Positions 37,588-46,710 are shown, counted from the first letter of the stretch. The stretch is 64,000 bases of DNA from Phycisphaerales bacterium (GCA_030149165.1 JASBRY010000011.1:1-64000), one strand, 5' to 3'. Numbers and translations: made by a program. Notes: generated by a model from the letters alone, not told the origin.

Positions 37588-37596
37588 TGCTAGAAT
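37588..37596 (+). promoter_or_regulatory. Extended -10 promoter element of dnaN
   Basis: TGCTAGAAT fits an extended -10 (TGn-TANAAT) with no good -35 hexamer. It would give a leader of about 37 bases before the dnaN ATG. Confidence 0.4.
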
Positions 37597-37609
37597 ACAG
37601 GACACAAAT

Positions 37610-37626
37610 CCCACCCTGAAGGTGGG
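37610..37626 (+). promoter_or_regulatory. Hairpin in the dnaN leader
   Basis: CCCACC (37610-37615) pairs with GGTGGG (37621-37626) around CTGAA. The hairpin ends 14 bases before the ATG and would occupy the usual ribosome-binding position, with no run of T after it, so translational control is more likely than termination. Confidence 0.4.
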
Positions 37627-37640
37627 CTTGGAGTCTACTT

Positions 37641-38810
37641 ATGAAAGTTATCTGCGAACGAGCGGCATTGCTCGAAGCGGTCAATCAGGTTTCCGGGGTG
37701 GTGGCATCGAGATCCCCTCGCCCGCAGTTGACCTGTATCAAACTCTCGGCGACCAACGACGCGCAGGGCGCGGAGCTGGTTCTTTCCGGAACAGACGCGG
37801 AAATCGCGCTTTCTGTGCGGATCGGACGCGTTGAGGTTGAGCAGGAAGGCACGGCTCTCGTCCCGGCGGACAAGCTGCGCCAGATCGTCTCGGCGGAGGA
37901 CAATGAGCCGACGCTGACGATCGAGTCATCTGGAGAGACCACGCACATCCGCGGCGCTGATGCACACTTCCAGCTCCACGGCTTTGACTCCAAGGATTTC
38001 CCGCAACTCGCTGATTTCAAAGGGGTTTCGGAAGGATCGTCGGCGACAGCGCCAGCGAAATCGATCTTCTCACTCGATGCCGGGACGCTCGATATGCTCA
38101 TCGCTCGCACGCTCTTCGCGGCGGCGCGTGAGAACTCGCGCTACGCGATCAACGGCGTGCTGCTCGTTCGTGAGGGCAAGAAGCTCGATCTGATCGCGAC
38201 TGACGGACGCCGGCTCGCGAAGAGCGGTGCTTCGATCGATTCCAAGGGCGAGGCGGCGCAGTGCATCCTCCCTTCCAAAGCGCTCTCGATGATCCAGAAG
38301 ATGGTCGCGGACGAGAACGAAGCGGTGCACATCGCCGTGACGGACAATCAAGCGGTTATCGCGTTTGGTGATGATCCGACGGACGCTCGCGCGACGCTTT
38401 CGACGAATCTTGTTGAGGGGACCTTCCCGCCGTATGAGGATGTGATCCCGAAGGATCAGGACATCAAAGTGACCTTCAATCGCGATGTGCTCAACTCCGC
38501 GGTCAAGCGTGCGGCGCTTCTGACCAACGAGGAATCACGCGGCGTGCGTCTCGCGTTCAATGGCGGCGAGAAGTCGCTGGAACTCTCGTCCCGCGCTCCG
38601 GAGATGGGTGAAGCGACGATAAATGTTGGTCTGGACGCGTATGTGGGTGATGACATCGAGATCGGATTTAATCCAGCGTTCATCACTGACGCGCTCAAGG
38701 TGATCCAGGATAACGAGGTCATGATCGAGCTCAAGTCTGGGAACAAGCCTGGACTGTTCAAGGCTGGGAACGACTTCGTATATGTTGTGATGCCCGTGAA
38801 TCTGAGTTAG
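37641..38810 (+). CDS. dnaN: DNA polymerase III sliding clamp, beta subunit
   Basis: A 389-residue clamp that tethers the replicative polymerase to DNA. It has the three-fold clamp architecture: MKVICERAALLEAVNQVSGVVASRSPRPQL at the start, the second domain with ENSRYAINGVLL and ATDGRRLAKS, and the third domain ending VYVVMPVNLS, the family's usual C-terminus. ATG at 37641. Normally dnaN directly follows dnaA; here dnaA lies at the right window edge, about 24 kb away and on the opposite strand. It stands alone between a divergent tkt and a convergent small membrane-protein gene. Confidence 0.97.
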   Translation: MKVICERAALLEAVNQVSGVVASRSPRPQLTCIKLSATNDAQGAELVLSGTDAEIALSVRIGRVEVEQEGTALVPADKLRQIVSAEDNEPTLTIESSGETTHIRGADAHFQLHGFDSKDFPQLADFKGVSEGSSATAPAKSIFSLDAGTLDMLIARTLFAAARENSRYAINGVLLVREGKKLDLIATDGRRLAKSGASIDSKGEAAQCILPSKALSMIQKMVADENEAVHIAVTDNQAVIAFGDDPTDARATLSTNLVEGTFPPYEDVIPKDQDIKVTFNRDVLNSAVKRAALLTNEESRGVRLAFNGGEKSLELSSRAPEMGEATINVGLDAYVGDDIEIGFNPAFITDALKVIQDNEVMIELKSGNKPGLFKAGNDFVYVVMPVNLS

Positions 38811-38833
38811 TTCTCAGCTGAAACTGATCTGAA

Positions 38834-39223
38834 CTAAGAAGCTGATTTGGAGTATTCAGTCGATCGCGTGCTCGGACGCTCTTGGAGCGTGCGATGGTGA
38901 CGCTGTGCTGATTCAGAGCTCTGGTGGTCGCTCTGGTGCGAGGTGTGGAGCACGGATTCTCGCTGAGTGGGTGTTTGCTGGATCGCGTGCGCCCGGCGGC
39001 GGGCGGCTCTGCGATCGCTTCTTTCGAGCAGCAGGACCGGTGCCGGGACACACAGCAGGATCAGCACGCAGACGAGCGCGATGGTTGGAGCCGTGCGGAT
39101 GGTCTCGGGGTTCATCAGTGCGATGAGGATCCCGATTCCTGTGAGGACCGTGAGGGTTCCCACGCTGAGCAGGGCGCCCCAGAAGAGCTTGTGGTGTGGA
39201 TGAGAAACAGATTCACGCATCAT
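38834..39223 (-). CDS. Small two-helix membrane protein
   Basis: A 129-residue frame starting MMRESVSHPHHKLFWGAL. It has two strong hydrophobic helices (about 14-37 and 44-66) and then a charged, Arg/Ser/His/Gln-rich tail of about 60 residues. The helix pattern makes it likelier than the overlapping plus-strand frames, which lack any such pattern. No ribosome site is seen. I do not recognise a family. It is convergent with dnaN and divergent from bamA. Confidence 0.5.
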   Translation of the reverse strand: MMRESVSHPHHKLFWGALLSVGTLTVLTGIGILIALMNPETIRTAPTIALVCVLILLCVPAPVLLLERSDRRAARRRAHAIQQTPTQRESVLHTSHQSDHQSSESAQRHHRTLQERPSTRSTEYSKSAS

Positions 39224-39385
39224 CTATAGAACTGCTCATTGGAATGTGTGTGGATTGGCGGCGGCATCCATGCGGCCGGGGGAGAGGATATGGGGCAAAG
39301 CCGTGGTGGGTCGCGTGTGGATCAGTTTTCCCAACAACTTTTGGGTGGTGCAACGCGAGTCAGCGGTGTATCGTCCACATCGACG

Positions 39386-41986
39386 ATGTCCATTGAATCC
39401 CATTCCATCCTGAATCTTTCGCGTTGGTGCTCGAGCAGAGCGCTCAAGCGGTGTGCGATGGTGGTGATGATCGCGGGCGGCGTGCTCTCGATGACCCCCA
39501 CTGTTGCGATGGCGCAGGATGCCGGGACGATCTCCGATGCGGAGGTCTACGAGAATCGACCGATTGCGGCGGTGCTCGTGCGCGGATCGATCACAGCGGA
39601 AGGTACACGTACCCAGTTGAGTCCTGAGGCGTATCAACAAGCGCTCAATGTTCTTGTGTCCAAGGCGGGTGGGATCTTCGATGCACAAGTCGTCCGCGAT
39701 GATGTGCGTCAGCTCAATCGCTTGGGACTGTTCCAGCGCGTGGAGATCTACGCAGGACTAACTGACGATGGTGAGGTTGAGCTCGCGTTTGATCTGCTTG
39801 AGCGGATGCAGGTGATCGATGTCCAGGTGACTGGAAACACAGAGATCAGCGACGCGGAGATCCGCAGCGTGATCGATGTGATCCCTGGTACGCCGATTGA
39901 TCGTTTCCAGATCGATCGCTCGGCGCGGCGCGTTGAGGAGTTGTATCGCGCCAAGGGGTACTACTTTGTGCGCGTGAATCTCGATGAGGAAGAGCTGACC
40001 GATACAGGGCTCGTGATTTTCCGCGTGCTCGAAGGGAATCGACTCAAGGTCACGGCGATCCGCTTCACAGGGAATGAAGCGTTTGAGAACAAGAAACTTC
40101 GACGCGAGGTCAACACCAAGCAAGCGAATATCTTCCGGCGTGGTCAGCTTGATGATTCTGTGCTCGATGTCGATATCGCGAACCTGATCGAGTTCTATCG
40201 CGATCGAGGGTATCTGGATGTGCGTGCGGATCGGTTGATTCAACCTGCTCCCAACGGACGCGAAGCAATTGTCACTTACCTGATCGAGGAGGGTCCGCTC
40301 TACACGATGCGTGAGGTGCAGGTGGACATCGTGACTCCTGACGGAGCGGATCAGGTCTTCACGCGTGAGCAGATCGCGGGGTTGATGTCGATCAAGCCGG
40401 GTGATGTGTACTCTGTGCGCGATCTGGACGAGTCGATGACGACGATCCGCGAAGCGTACGGGCAGATGGGATACATCGACGCGGTCGTCGAGCGTTTGGA
40501 GCGTCGTGACGAGGATGAGCCTTTGGTGGACCTTGTTGTTGCGATCTCGGAGGGAGGGCGCTCGCGTGTTGGTGAGGTCATCATCCAAGGGAATGACCTG
40601 ACACGACAAGAGGTGATCCGCAGGCAGATTGAGCTCAAGCCGACGCGCCCGCTGGACTCCAATGCGATGGAGCGGAGCAAGACACGCTTGCGCCTGCTGC
40701 GATTGTTCAATGATCGCACTGGCGCGAAGGTGACCCCTCAGGAATCAGGGGTGGAGTTCTTCGCGGAGGTCTGGGACGATGAGTTTGTCCCCAGAGCGCG
40801 TAGAGAGCAGCAGACGAGCGAGAATGCGGACGGCGTGGAGCAAGAGCAGACTGATCCGATCACGCTGACGCTTTCGCCGCCGGACAATACGACTTTCCGT
40901 GATGTGCTGATCGAGATCGAGGAGACTAATACGGGGAGTTTCGATCTTGGTGGTGCGGTGTCATCGGACTCTGGTGTGATTGGTCGCATCGCCATCACGC
41001 AGCGGAACTTTGATCTGAGCGATACTCCCGACTCGTTTGGTGAGTTTATTTCAGGAAGAGCGTTCCGCGGAGGCGGTCAGACTTTCCAGATCGAGGCGCT
41101 CCCTGGTAACGAGGTCCAGACTTTCCGTATTTCGCTGTCGGAGCCCTATCTCTTCGAGTCAAACTATTCTGGATCAGCGAGCGCGTTCTTCCGCAAGCGT
41201 GACTTCGATGAGTTCGACGAAGAACGCTACGGCGGGACGCTCGGATTGGGGCGACGATTTGGTACACGATGGATCGGGAACCTGAACTTCCGATACAACG
41301 AGATTGAACTCAGTGATATCGATCCGGCGCGTCCTGTGGATGTATTCCGCGACGCGATGCCTACAACACTGGTTGGTCTTTCTGCTTCGCTCTCACGCAA
41401 TACACTCGATTCTCGCACTCGTCCGACGAAGGGTTCGCGGAGTTCGATCAGCATCGAGCAGGTTGTGGGTGATTACCAGTTCACGCCGATCAATCTGAGA
41501 CACAACACCTTCATCCCGATCCGCGAGGATTATCTCGGGAGATCGACGATCCTGAAACTGAGCACGCAGGTGGGGTACATCCCTCAAGGCCGCGATGACA
41601 CGCCGACATATGAGCGTTATTACTCAGGTGGTCAGCAGTTCCGAGGATTTGAGTTCCGCACGATCTCTCCGAAGGGCATCCGCAACGACAACGGCCTTCC
41701 ATCAGATGATCCGGTGGGTGGTACTTATCAGTTCTTCCTTGGCGCCGAGATCCATCAGCCGATCTACGAAGACATCTTGTCGATCGTCGGGTTTGTGGAT
41801 TCAGGGACAGTGACATTTGATCCTGGATTCGATGACTATCGCGTCGCGGTGGGGTTCGGTTTCCGGATCTTTATGCCCGCGCTTTCGCCGGCGCCATTGG
41901 CATTTGACTTCGGATTCCCAATTGTGAAGGAAGATGGCGACAAACAGCGTCTGTTTACCTTCTCTGTGGACCTGCCGTTTAACTAA
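39386..41986 (+). CDS. bamA: Outer membrane protein assembly factor BamA
   Basis: An Omp85-family protein that inserts beta-barrel proteins into the outer membrane. Five POTRA domains fill about residues 50-470 (for example VIDVQVTGNTEISDAEIRSV, LKVTAIRFTGNEAFENKKL, RVGEVIIQGNDLTRQEVI), and the C-terminal barrel follows, with GTGLGLGRRFG-like strands and a barrel end FSVDLPFN. The signal peptide (SRALKRCAMVVMIAGGVLSMTPTVAMA) ends at AQD. The start at 39386 gives 866 residues; the frame is open to 39239, and an ATG at 39290 has a GGGGAGAGG before it, so the real start may be there. A loop of about 40 acidic residues (REQQTSENADGVEQEQTDP) interrupts the last POTRA-to-barrel linker. Confidence 0.93.
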   Translation: MSIESHSILNLSRWCSSRALKRCAMVVMIAGGVLSMTPTVAMAQDAGTISDAEVYENRPIAAVLVRGSITAEGTRTQLSPEAYQQALNVLVSKAGGIFDAQVVRDDVRQLNRLGLFQRVEIYAGLTDDGEVELAFDLLERMQVIDVQVTGNTEISDAEIRSVIDVIPGTPIDRFQIDRSARRVEELYRAKGYYFVRVNLDEEELTDTGLVIFRVLEGNRLKVTAIRFTGNEAFENKKLRREVNTKQANIFRRGQLDDSVLDVDIANLIEFYRDRGYLDVRADRLIQPAPNGREAIVTYLIEEGPLYTMREVQVDIVTPDGADQVFTREQIAGLMSIKPGDVYSVRDLDESMTTIREAYGQMGYIDAVVERLERRDEDEPLVDLVVAISEGGRSRVGEVIIQGNDLTRQEVIRRQIELKPTRPLDSNAMERSKTRLRLLRLFNDRTGAKVTPQESGVEFFAEVWDDEFVPRARREQQTSENADGVEQEQTDPITLTLSPPDNTTFRDVLIEIEETNTGSFDLGGAVSSDSGVIGRIAITQRNFDLSDTPDSFGEFISGRAFRGGGQTFQIEALPGNEVQTFRISLSEPYLFESNYSGSASAFFRKRDFDEFDEERYGGTLGLGRRFGTRWIGNLNFRYNEIELSDIDPARPVDVFRDAMPTTLVGLSASLSRNTLDSRTRPTKGSRSSISIEQVVGDYQFTPINLRHNTFIPIREDYLGRSTILKLSTQVGYIPQGRDDTPTYERYYSGGQQFRGFEFRTISPKGIRNDNGLPSDDPVGGTYQFFLGAEIHQPIYEDILSIVGFVDSGTVTFDPGFDDYRVAVGFGFRIFMPALSPAPLAFDFGFPIVKEDGDKQRLFTFSVDLPFN

Positions 41987-42073
41987 AATCACTGATTTTT
42001 TGTGGTCAACCTTTGTTCTGTCGCGCGGTATATGATTGCGGGACGAACTGTTTTGATTAGGAGATTGCACCAG

Positions 42074-42688
42074 ATGCACAAGACACACAAGGCATTTTTT
42101 ATGATCGCAGGTCTTGCGATGCTGCTCAGCGCTCTATTGGCCGTCCGCGCTGACGCGACTGCTTCTCGTCCGCCGGCTCAGCCTACAGCGATCGCGGTGG
42201 TTGACATCGTGGACATCATCGCGGGACTCAACGAACGCGAGGTGCTTGAAAACCAGCTCAACGATCGTATGGAAGCGCGTCAAGCGCAGCTCAACGAGGT
42301 CGTCGAGCAGATCAAGGTCTTGGAAGCGGATGTGCAGATGCTGACCAAGGGAACCGATGAGCATCGCGAGAAACTCCGCGAATATCTCGAGAAGCAAGCG
42401 GTCGCCAAAGCGCGTCGCGAGGCGCTCTCGCAGATCGTTTCCATCGATATGGGCAATGTCATGGCCGGGCTCTACGGCAAGGTTGAAGCCGCGATCGCGA
42501 GCATCGCGGAGCGTGAGGGGTACGACATCGTGCTGCTCGATGACTCGGAGTTCCCGCTCCCAGACAACGCGCCGGATCCGGATGTGTACCGCGCGATTAT
42601 CACCAAGAGTGTGGTGTATCGTCACGACACGATCGATATCACCCAACAGGTCATCACGCTGATGAACAACGAGTTCAGCGCGCCGTGA
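42074..42688 (+). CDS. skp: Periplasmic chaperone Skp/OmpH-like
   Basis: A 204-residue secreted protein with signal segment MHKTHKAFFMIAGLAMLLSALLAVRADA. The mature part begins TAIAVVDIVDIIAGLNEREV, matching the 'aiVDl..v...' start of OmpH/Skp, followed by a long heptad-rich helical hairpin (NDRMEARQAQLNEVVEQIKVLEADVQML ... LREYLEKQAVAKARREALSQI) and a C-terminal strand (YDIVLLDDSEF). Skp holds unfolded outer-membrane proteins before BamA inserts them. It lies 87 bases after bamA and 34 before lpxD, the classic order. TAGGAG precedes the ATG by ten bases. Confidence 0.9.
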   Translation: MHKTHKAFFMIAGLAMLLSALLAVRADATASRPPAQPTAIAVVDIVDIIAGLNEREVLENQLNDRMEARQAQLNEVVEQIKVLEADVQMLTKGTDEHREKLREYLEKQAVAKARREALSQIVSIDMGNVMAGLYGKVEAAIASIAEREGYDIVLLDDSEFPLPDNAPDPDVYRAIITKSVVYRHDTIDITQQVITLMNNEFSAP

Positions 42689-42722
42689 TTCGTTGATCGC
42701 ATAACTCCCAGATCTTTGTATA

Positions 42723-43847
42723 ATGAGCATCATGACCTCATCCGAGACTGATTCTGTGCAACCTGCTTCTGAGCGATCGGGGGCGGTCGGTCTGGATCTG
42801 CCAATCAGTTCAGGGACACTCGCGGGATTGCTCAACGCGAAGCTCATCGGGAACTCGGATGTCGCGCTCGATGATCTTGGATCGATCAAGACTGGAGGCG
42901 CGAGCACGCTGACCTTTATCCGATCCAAGAACTACGCAAAACTCTGGGCGGACTCCAAGTGTGGATGCGCCCTGGTCAGCGAGGGGATCGAGGTCCCTGA
43001 TCACGATCTTGAAAGCCGAGCGTTGTTGTTCGTTCCTGATGCGGACGAGGCGCTTGTGCGTATCCTCGATGCGATGAATCCAGGCCGTGAGCGCCCCAGA
43101 GCGGGTGTTCATCCGACGGCGGTGATTGATGAATCAGCATCGGTTGATCCAGGCGCGGCGATCGGGCCGGGATGTGTCATCGGCGCTGGATCGAGTCTTG
43201 GGTCCGGCGTGGTGCTCATGGCGAACATCACGATTGGTGTTGATGTCCGGATTGGTCAAGACACGATTCTTGATCCCGGCGTGGTGATCGAGGATCGGTG
43301 CGAGATCGGCGCACGCTGCACCATCGGCGCCAACAGTGTGCTCGGCAGTGATGGGTTTGGGTATCTGCCTCCGACGAAAGATCGCAAAGCGATCAAGGTC
43401 CCTCAGATCGGGTCTGTCAAGATCGGCGATGATGTCGAACTCGGCGCGTGCGTGACGATTGATCGCGCCAAGTTCGGCGCCACGACTGTCGGTGATCGCA
43501 CGAAGATCGATAACCAAGTGCACATCGCGCACAACTGTGTCATCGGATCCGATGCGCTGATCTGCGGAAGAACCACACTCGGAGGCTCGGCGAGCGTAGG
43601 CGACAACGCGATGGTTGGCGGCGCCGTCGTCATCAACGACCACGCACGCATCGGGAGCAACACACGCGTTGCTGGAAGTTCTGTGGTGATGGATGAGGTT
43701 CCCGACGGCGAGACTTATGCCGGAGTTCCCGCGATGCCGGCGCGTCAAGCGATGCAGAACTATGGCGCTGCTCGCGAGCTCGGATCGTTCGTGCGATCTG
43801 TCGAGAAACGGCTCAATAAGCTCGAAGCCGAAAAACCAGAGTCTTAA
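42723..43847 (+). CDS. lpxD: UDP-3-O-acyl-glucosamine N-acyltransferase LpxD
   Basis: A 374-residue enzyme of lipid A synthesis that adds the N-linked 3-hydroxyacyl chain. The N-terminal uridine-binding domain (about 25-130; SIKTGGASTLTFIRSKNYAKLW) is followed by a left-handed beta-helix of hexapeptide repeats (VHPTAVIDESASVDPGAAIGPG... VHIAHNCVIGSDALI), with the catalytic His in HIAHN. The C-terminal helix (ARELGSFVRSVEKRLNKLE) is the acyl-carrier-protein contact in LpxD. It is 30 residues longer than E. coli LpxD, owing to a 23-residue N-terminal tail. It is followed 12 bases later by lpxC. Confidence 0.95.
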   Translation: MSIMTSSETDSVQPASERSGAVGLDLPISSGTLAGLLNAKLIGNSDVALDDLGSIKTGGASTLTFIRSKNYAKLWADSKCGCALVSEGIEVPDHDLESRALLFVPDADEALVRILDAMNPGRERPRAGVHPTAVIDESASVDPGAAIGPGCVIGAGSSLGSGVVLMANITIGVDVRIGQDTILDPGVVIEDRCEIGARCTIGANSVLGSDGFGYLPPTKDRKAIKVPQIGSVKIGDDVELGACVTIDRAKFGATTVGDRTKIDNQVHIAHNCVIGSDALICGRTTLGGSASVGDNAMVGGAVVINDHARIGSNTRVAGSSVVMDEVPDGETYAGVPAMPARQAMQNYGAARELGSFVRSVEKRLNKLEAEKPES

Positions 43848-43859
43848 ACTCAACACATC

Positions 43860-44705
43860 ATGATCCAGCGCACGCTCCAATCAGACGCGACGCTTCAAGG
43901 AGTTGGTCTGTTCAGTGGTGAAGATACTCAGTGTGTGATCTCCCCCGCGAAGATCAACGAGGGGGTCGTGTTTGTGCTCGATGGGACTAAGATCCCAGTG
44001 TGTGCAAGTTCTATTCGCAATGAACCCGTCCATCCGGTGTTTGCGCAGTTGTCCCCTCGATGCAGCGCCGTCGGCGTTGGGGATTCGATCGTGTGGACCG
44101 TGGAGCATGTGCTCTCGGCGCTCGCTGGTTTGGGCATCACCAATGCGCGGATTCAGATGAGCGCACGAGAACTCCCGATCATGGATGGCTCGGCGCTCGC
44201 GTTCGTTGACGCGATTCACTCGGCGGGAATCCAGGATCAACAACACAGCGCCGATCCGATCGTGATCAAGGACACGGTTCGTGTAGAGCGCGGAGATTCG
44301 TGGATCGAAGCGACTCCAACGGATCAAGTGCTGTATGAATACACGCTCGACTATGGCGAGGATTCCCCGATCGCATCAGCAACAGTGCAATGGGACGGCG
44401 AGCGATCGAGTTATGAGCGGCTCATCGCGCCGGCGCGGACATTCAGTCTCAAACACGAAGCAGACATGATGCATCAAGCAGGATTGTTCACGCGATTCAC
44501 TCCTAAGGATCTGCTCGTGCTCGATGCCGATGGTCCGATTGACAACAAGCTTCGTCACGAGCACGAGTGTGCGAATCACAAGCTGCTCGATCTGATTGGG
44601 GATATGGCGCTGCTTGGGAAGCCTGTGATCGGCACGATCCGTGCGCACAAATCCGGTCATTCACTCGCGCACGAGCTTGTCCGCGCGATCGATCAGCAGC
44701 AATGA
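43860..44705 (+). CDS. lpxC: UDP-3-O-acyl-N-acetylglucosamine deacetylase LpxC
   Basis: A 281-residue zinc enzyme for the committed step of lipid A synthesis. MIQRTLQSDATLQGVGLFSGE matches the family start. The catalytic Glu and first zinc His are in TVEHVLSAL, the second His and Asp are in NHKLLDLIGD, the substrate-binding ARTF motif is present, and the proton-donor His is in KSGHSLAHEL. It is shorter than E. coli LpxC (305). In several related phyla LpxC is fused to FabZ; here it is not, and neither fabZ nor lpxA follows. It is the last gene of the bamA-skp-lpxD-lpxC run. Confidence 0.95.
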   Translation: MIQRTLQSDATLQGVGLFSGEDTQCVISPAKINEGVVFVLDGTKIPVCASSIRNEPVHPVFAQLSPRCSAVGVGDSIVWTVEHVLSALAGLGITNARIQMSARELPIMDGSALAFVDAIHSAGIQDQQHSADPIVIKDTVRVERGDSWIEATPTDQVLYEYTLDYGEDSPIASATVQWDGERSSYERLIAPARTFSLKHEADMMHQAGLFTRFTPKDLLVLDADGPIDNKLRHEHECANHKLLDLIGDMALLGKPVIGTIRAHKSGHSLAHELVRAIDQQQ

Positions 44706-44862
44706 CAAGATCTGTGCGCCTTTCTTGATGACGACGGATTCCTTGCGCTCTGAATGCTGGTCCGTGCTGATACAATTGACTCCCCCACTCTTTCTGATCC
44801 CGCGGCGTGCGAGTACGAACGCTCCGTCTTGTGCGCGTTGAGTTGAGCGTGGGAGATGTGTG

Positions 44863-45429
44863 ATGTTCAAACGAGTGGTGTGTGTGTTTGTTGTGTGTCT
44901 GATGTGCGTGCAGATCGGCGCGTGCGCTCCGGTAGGTCAATCCATCGATCGGCTGAGCACGATGCGTGATCAAGCGAGCGAGATCCGATCGGATCTGCAA
45001 TCGCAGATCGATGAGCTGGAGCTGATGCGCGAGTCGTTTCCCGATGGATCGGATCAGCGGATCGGGATCGAGAGTCTGATGGCGCAGGTGCATGCGAAGC
45101 TCGCGATCGTTGATGCGGCGATTCTGCACGCGGATCAGGTCATCGAGAGCGCGAGCAATCCGAGTGATCCGCTCACGATCGCGGCGGATTCGATTTCGCC
45201 GTATGTTCCGGCGCCGATCCAGGCGCCGCTTGTGCTCGGCGCCGCTTTGATTGCGACGATCATGCGATCGAGGTCACTGAAAGTTGGGACGCAATCGATT
45301 GTTGAATCGATCGATCATGTGCTCCGCAAGGACGAGTTATTCAAACAAGCGTTCGCGGCGAACGCGGACACGATCCGCACGATCCAGACGCCGAGTGCTC
45401 GCAAGATGGTCGAGAAGTGGAAGAAGTGA
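44863..45429 (+). CDS. Small lipoprotein of unknown function
   Basis: A 188-residue protein. The start ATG at 44863 has GGGAG seven bases upstream; a GTG directly before it is in frame. MFKRVVCVFVVCLMCVQIGAC is a lipoprotein signal with lipobox IGAC. A helical, heptad-rich region follows (STMRDQASEIRSDLQSQIDELELMRE), then a hydrophobic helix (APIQAPLVLGAALIATIM, about 118-135) and a basic C-terminus. The combination of lipid anchor plus internal hydrophobic helix is unusual. It meets the convergent membrane protein gene three bases after its stop. Confidence 0.75.
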   Translation: MFKRVVCVFVVCLMCVQIGACAPVGQSIDRLSTMRDQASEIRSDLQSQIDELELMRESFPDGSDQRIGIESLMAQVHAKLAIVDAAILHADQVIESASNPSDPLTIAADSISPYVPAPIQAPLVLGAALIATIMRSRSLKVGTQSIVESIDHVLRKDELFKQAFAANADTIRTIQTPSARKMVEKWKK

Positions 45430-45432
45430 TGC

Positions 45433-46104
45433 TTATTCGCTGATCTGTGTGCTCAGCGCCAGTTCGAGTCGATGATCCCCAGTGCGGATCGCGCGGATGT
45501 TGACGACGCGGCCGTCTCCGAGATCGACACGTGCTTTGCCGAGACGATCGCTTGTGAGGTAATTGGACGCGAGCGCGGTTGGGATTCGTGCGGTCCCGGC
45601 GTAGGCGCGTTTGGTGCGGATGGTGAATCGGCCTTGATCATCGGTCCCCGGCTCGATGACGGCCCAGACGATGGTGGATCCTCTGGAGTGCGTGAGTTGG
45701 GTGCCGATAGTCAATCCGGCTTGGTCGATGTCGATGCGGACCTGTCCGATCGAATCCGCGGCGTCGTTCTGGAAGGACTCGAGCGTTTCTCGCAAGCGAT
45801 GCGCGAGCCAAGCATTCAGTTGATCCTGATCGATCGCGGCGGTCCAGTCTTCCTCGCCGACTGGTCGCACGCGCGTCAGGGCGCTGGTGATCCGATTCTC
45901 AAGCTCGATCCCAGTCTGCTCAGTGATGTTGGGGTTGCTATCGAGCTGTGTCCACCAGTCCGGGGTGTTGTTGAGCTTGCTGAGTTGGATGAGTGTCAGC
46001 ACGCACAGCAGGACTACGGCGATCATTGAGCACACGATCGCGATCACGAATCGATCGTGTGGTTCGCTTTGGGATAGGGGTCGGGATGTGCGTCGTTTGC
46101 TCAC
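45433..46104 (-). CDS. Single-helix membrane-anchored protein of unknown function
   Basis: A 223-residue protein with a charged N-terminus (MSKRRTSRPLSQSEPHD), one membrane helix (about 18-42, RFVIAIVCSMIAVVLLCVLTL) and an extracytoplasmic domain of about 180 residues with alternating strands (DSIGQVRIDIDQAGLTIGTQL, RGSTIVWAVIEPG, RFTIRTKRAYAGTARI, VVNIRAIRTGDHRLELAL). A motif IDQDQLNAWLAHRL near residue 95 resembles the 'N.w L..rl' helix of secreted lipid-binding domains, but I cannot name the family. It follows the rpsI terminator, so it needs its own promoter. Confidence 0.72.
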   Translation of the reverse strand: MSKRRTSRPLSQSEPHDRFVIAIVCSMIAVVLLCVLTLIQLSKLNNTPDWWTQLDSNPNITEQTGIELENRITSALTRVRPVGEEDWTAAIDQDQLNAWLAHRLRETLESFQNDAADSIGQVRIDIDQAGLTIGTQLTHSRGSTIVWAVIEPGTDDQGRFTIRTKRAYAGTARIPTALASNYLTSDRLGKARVDLGDGRVVNIRAIRTGDHRLELALSTQISE

Positions 46105-46118
46105 AGGACCATCATAGA

Positions 46119-46143
46119 AAAACAGCCCGGGCTTGCCGGGCTG
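46119..46143 (-). terminator. Terminator of the rplM-rpsI operon
   Basis: CAGCCCGG (46123-46130) pairs with CCGGGCTG (46136-46143) around GCTTG; on the minus strand it is followed by a run of T (AAAAA at 46118-46122 on the plus strand). Confidence 0.88.
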
Positions 46144-46179
46144 CTGTTGATATTCGGATCGAATATTTGAGGTCGCGGA

Positions 46180-46710
46180 TTAACGCTTGGAGAACTGGAA
46201 GCGGCGACGAGCACCAGGCTGGCCGTACTTCTTGCGTTCGACCTTACGAGCGTCGCGGGTGAGGTATCCAGCATCGCGGAGTGCGGGCTCGAAGTTCGGA
46301 TCATATCCGACGAGCGCCCGAGCGATTCCGAGGCGGACAGCTTGTGCTTGTCCCATGTATCCGCCGCCGTGACAGCGGATAAAGACATCGAGCTTCCCTT
46401 GGGTGTCGGTGAGCTTCAGCGGAGCGACGGCGTCGGCGCGGTCACGCATCTCGGAGAAGTACTCATCGACGGTTTTGAACTTCTTGTTGTTGATCTGGAT
46501 TTTGACTTCGCCTTTGCCTGCGTCTTGTGCAGGACGGAAGCGGACGCGAGCGACAGCGCGCTTGCGGCGTCCGGTGCCCCACCACCAGCCGTGCTTGTCA
46601 GCGGGCTTTGGGTCTGGGAGGACGCGTTCTTGTGTTTCCACAGGTCCTGTGTCGGCGACGCTCTCGCCGGCGAGGTCTGGGTTGGTGATGGTGGTTTCGT
46701 ATCCAGCCAT
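46180..46710 (-). CDS. rpsI: 30S ribosomal protein S9
   Basis: A 176-residue small-subunit protein whose C-terminal tail reaches the P-site tRNA. It has the conserved [39 protein letters not shown] and [22 protein letters not shown], the invariant SKR end. It has an N-terminal extension of about 45 residues ([21 protein letters not shown]...KHGWWW) not found in E. coli S9 (130 residues). AAAGGA eight bases upstream supports the ATG at 46710. It follows rplM by 81 bases in the standard L13-S9 operon. Confidence 0.96.
   Translation of the reverse strand: MAGYETTITNPDLAGESVADTGPVETQERVLPDPKPADKHGWWWGTGRRKRAVARVRFRPAQDAGKGEVKIQINNKKFKTVDEYFSEMRDRADAVAPLKLTDTQGKLDVFIRCHGGGYMGQAQAVRLGIARALVGYDPNFEPALRDAGYLTRDARKVERKKYGQPGARRRFQFSKR

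Larger units (their letters stand above)
37318..37640. other. 323-bp intergenic region between divergent tkt and dnaN
   Basis: No gene is seen. It contains GGACCCCT at 37354-37361, its inverse AGGGGTCC at 37388-37395, and a further AGGGGTCC near 37452-37459, all in the part next to tkt. Near dnaN there is an extended -10 element and a hairpin. I see no good DnaA box here. Confidence 0.6.
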
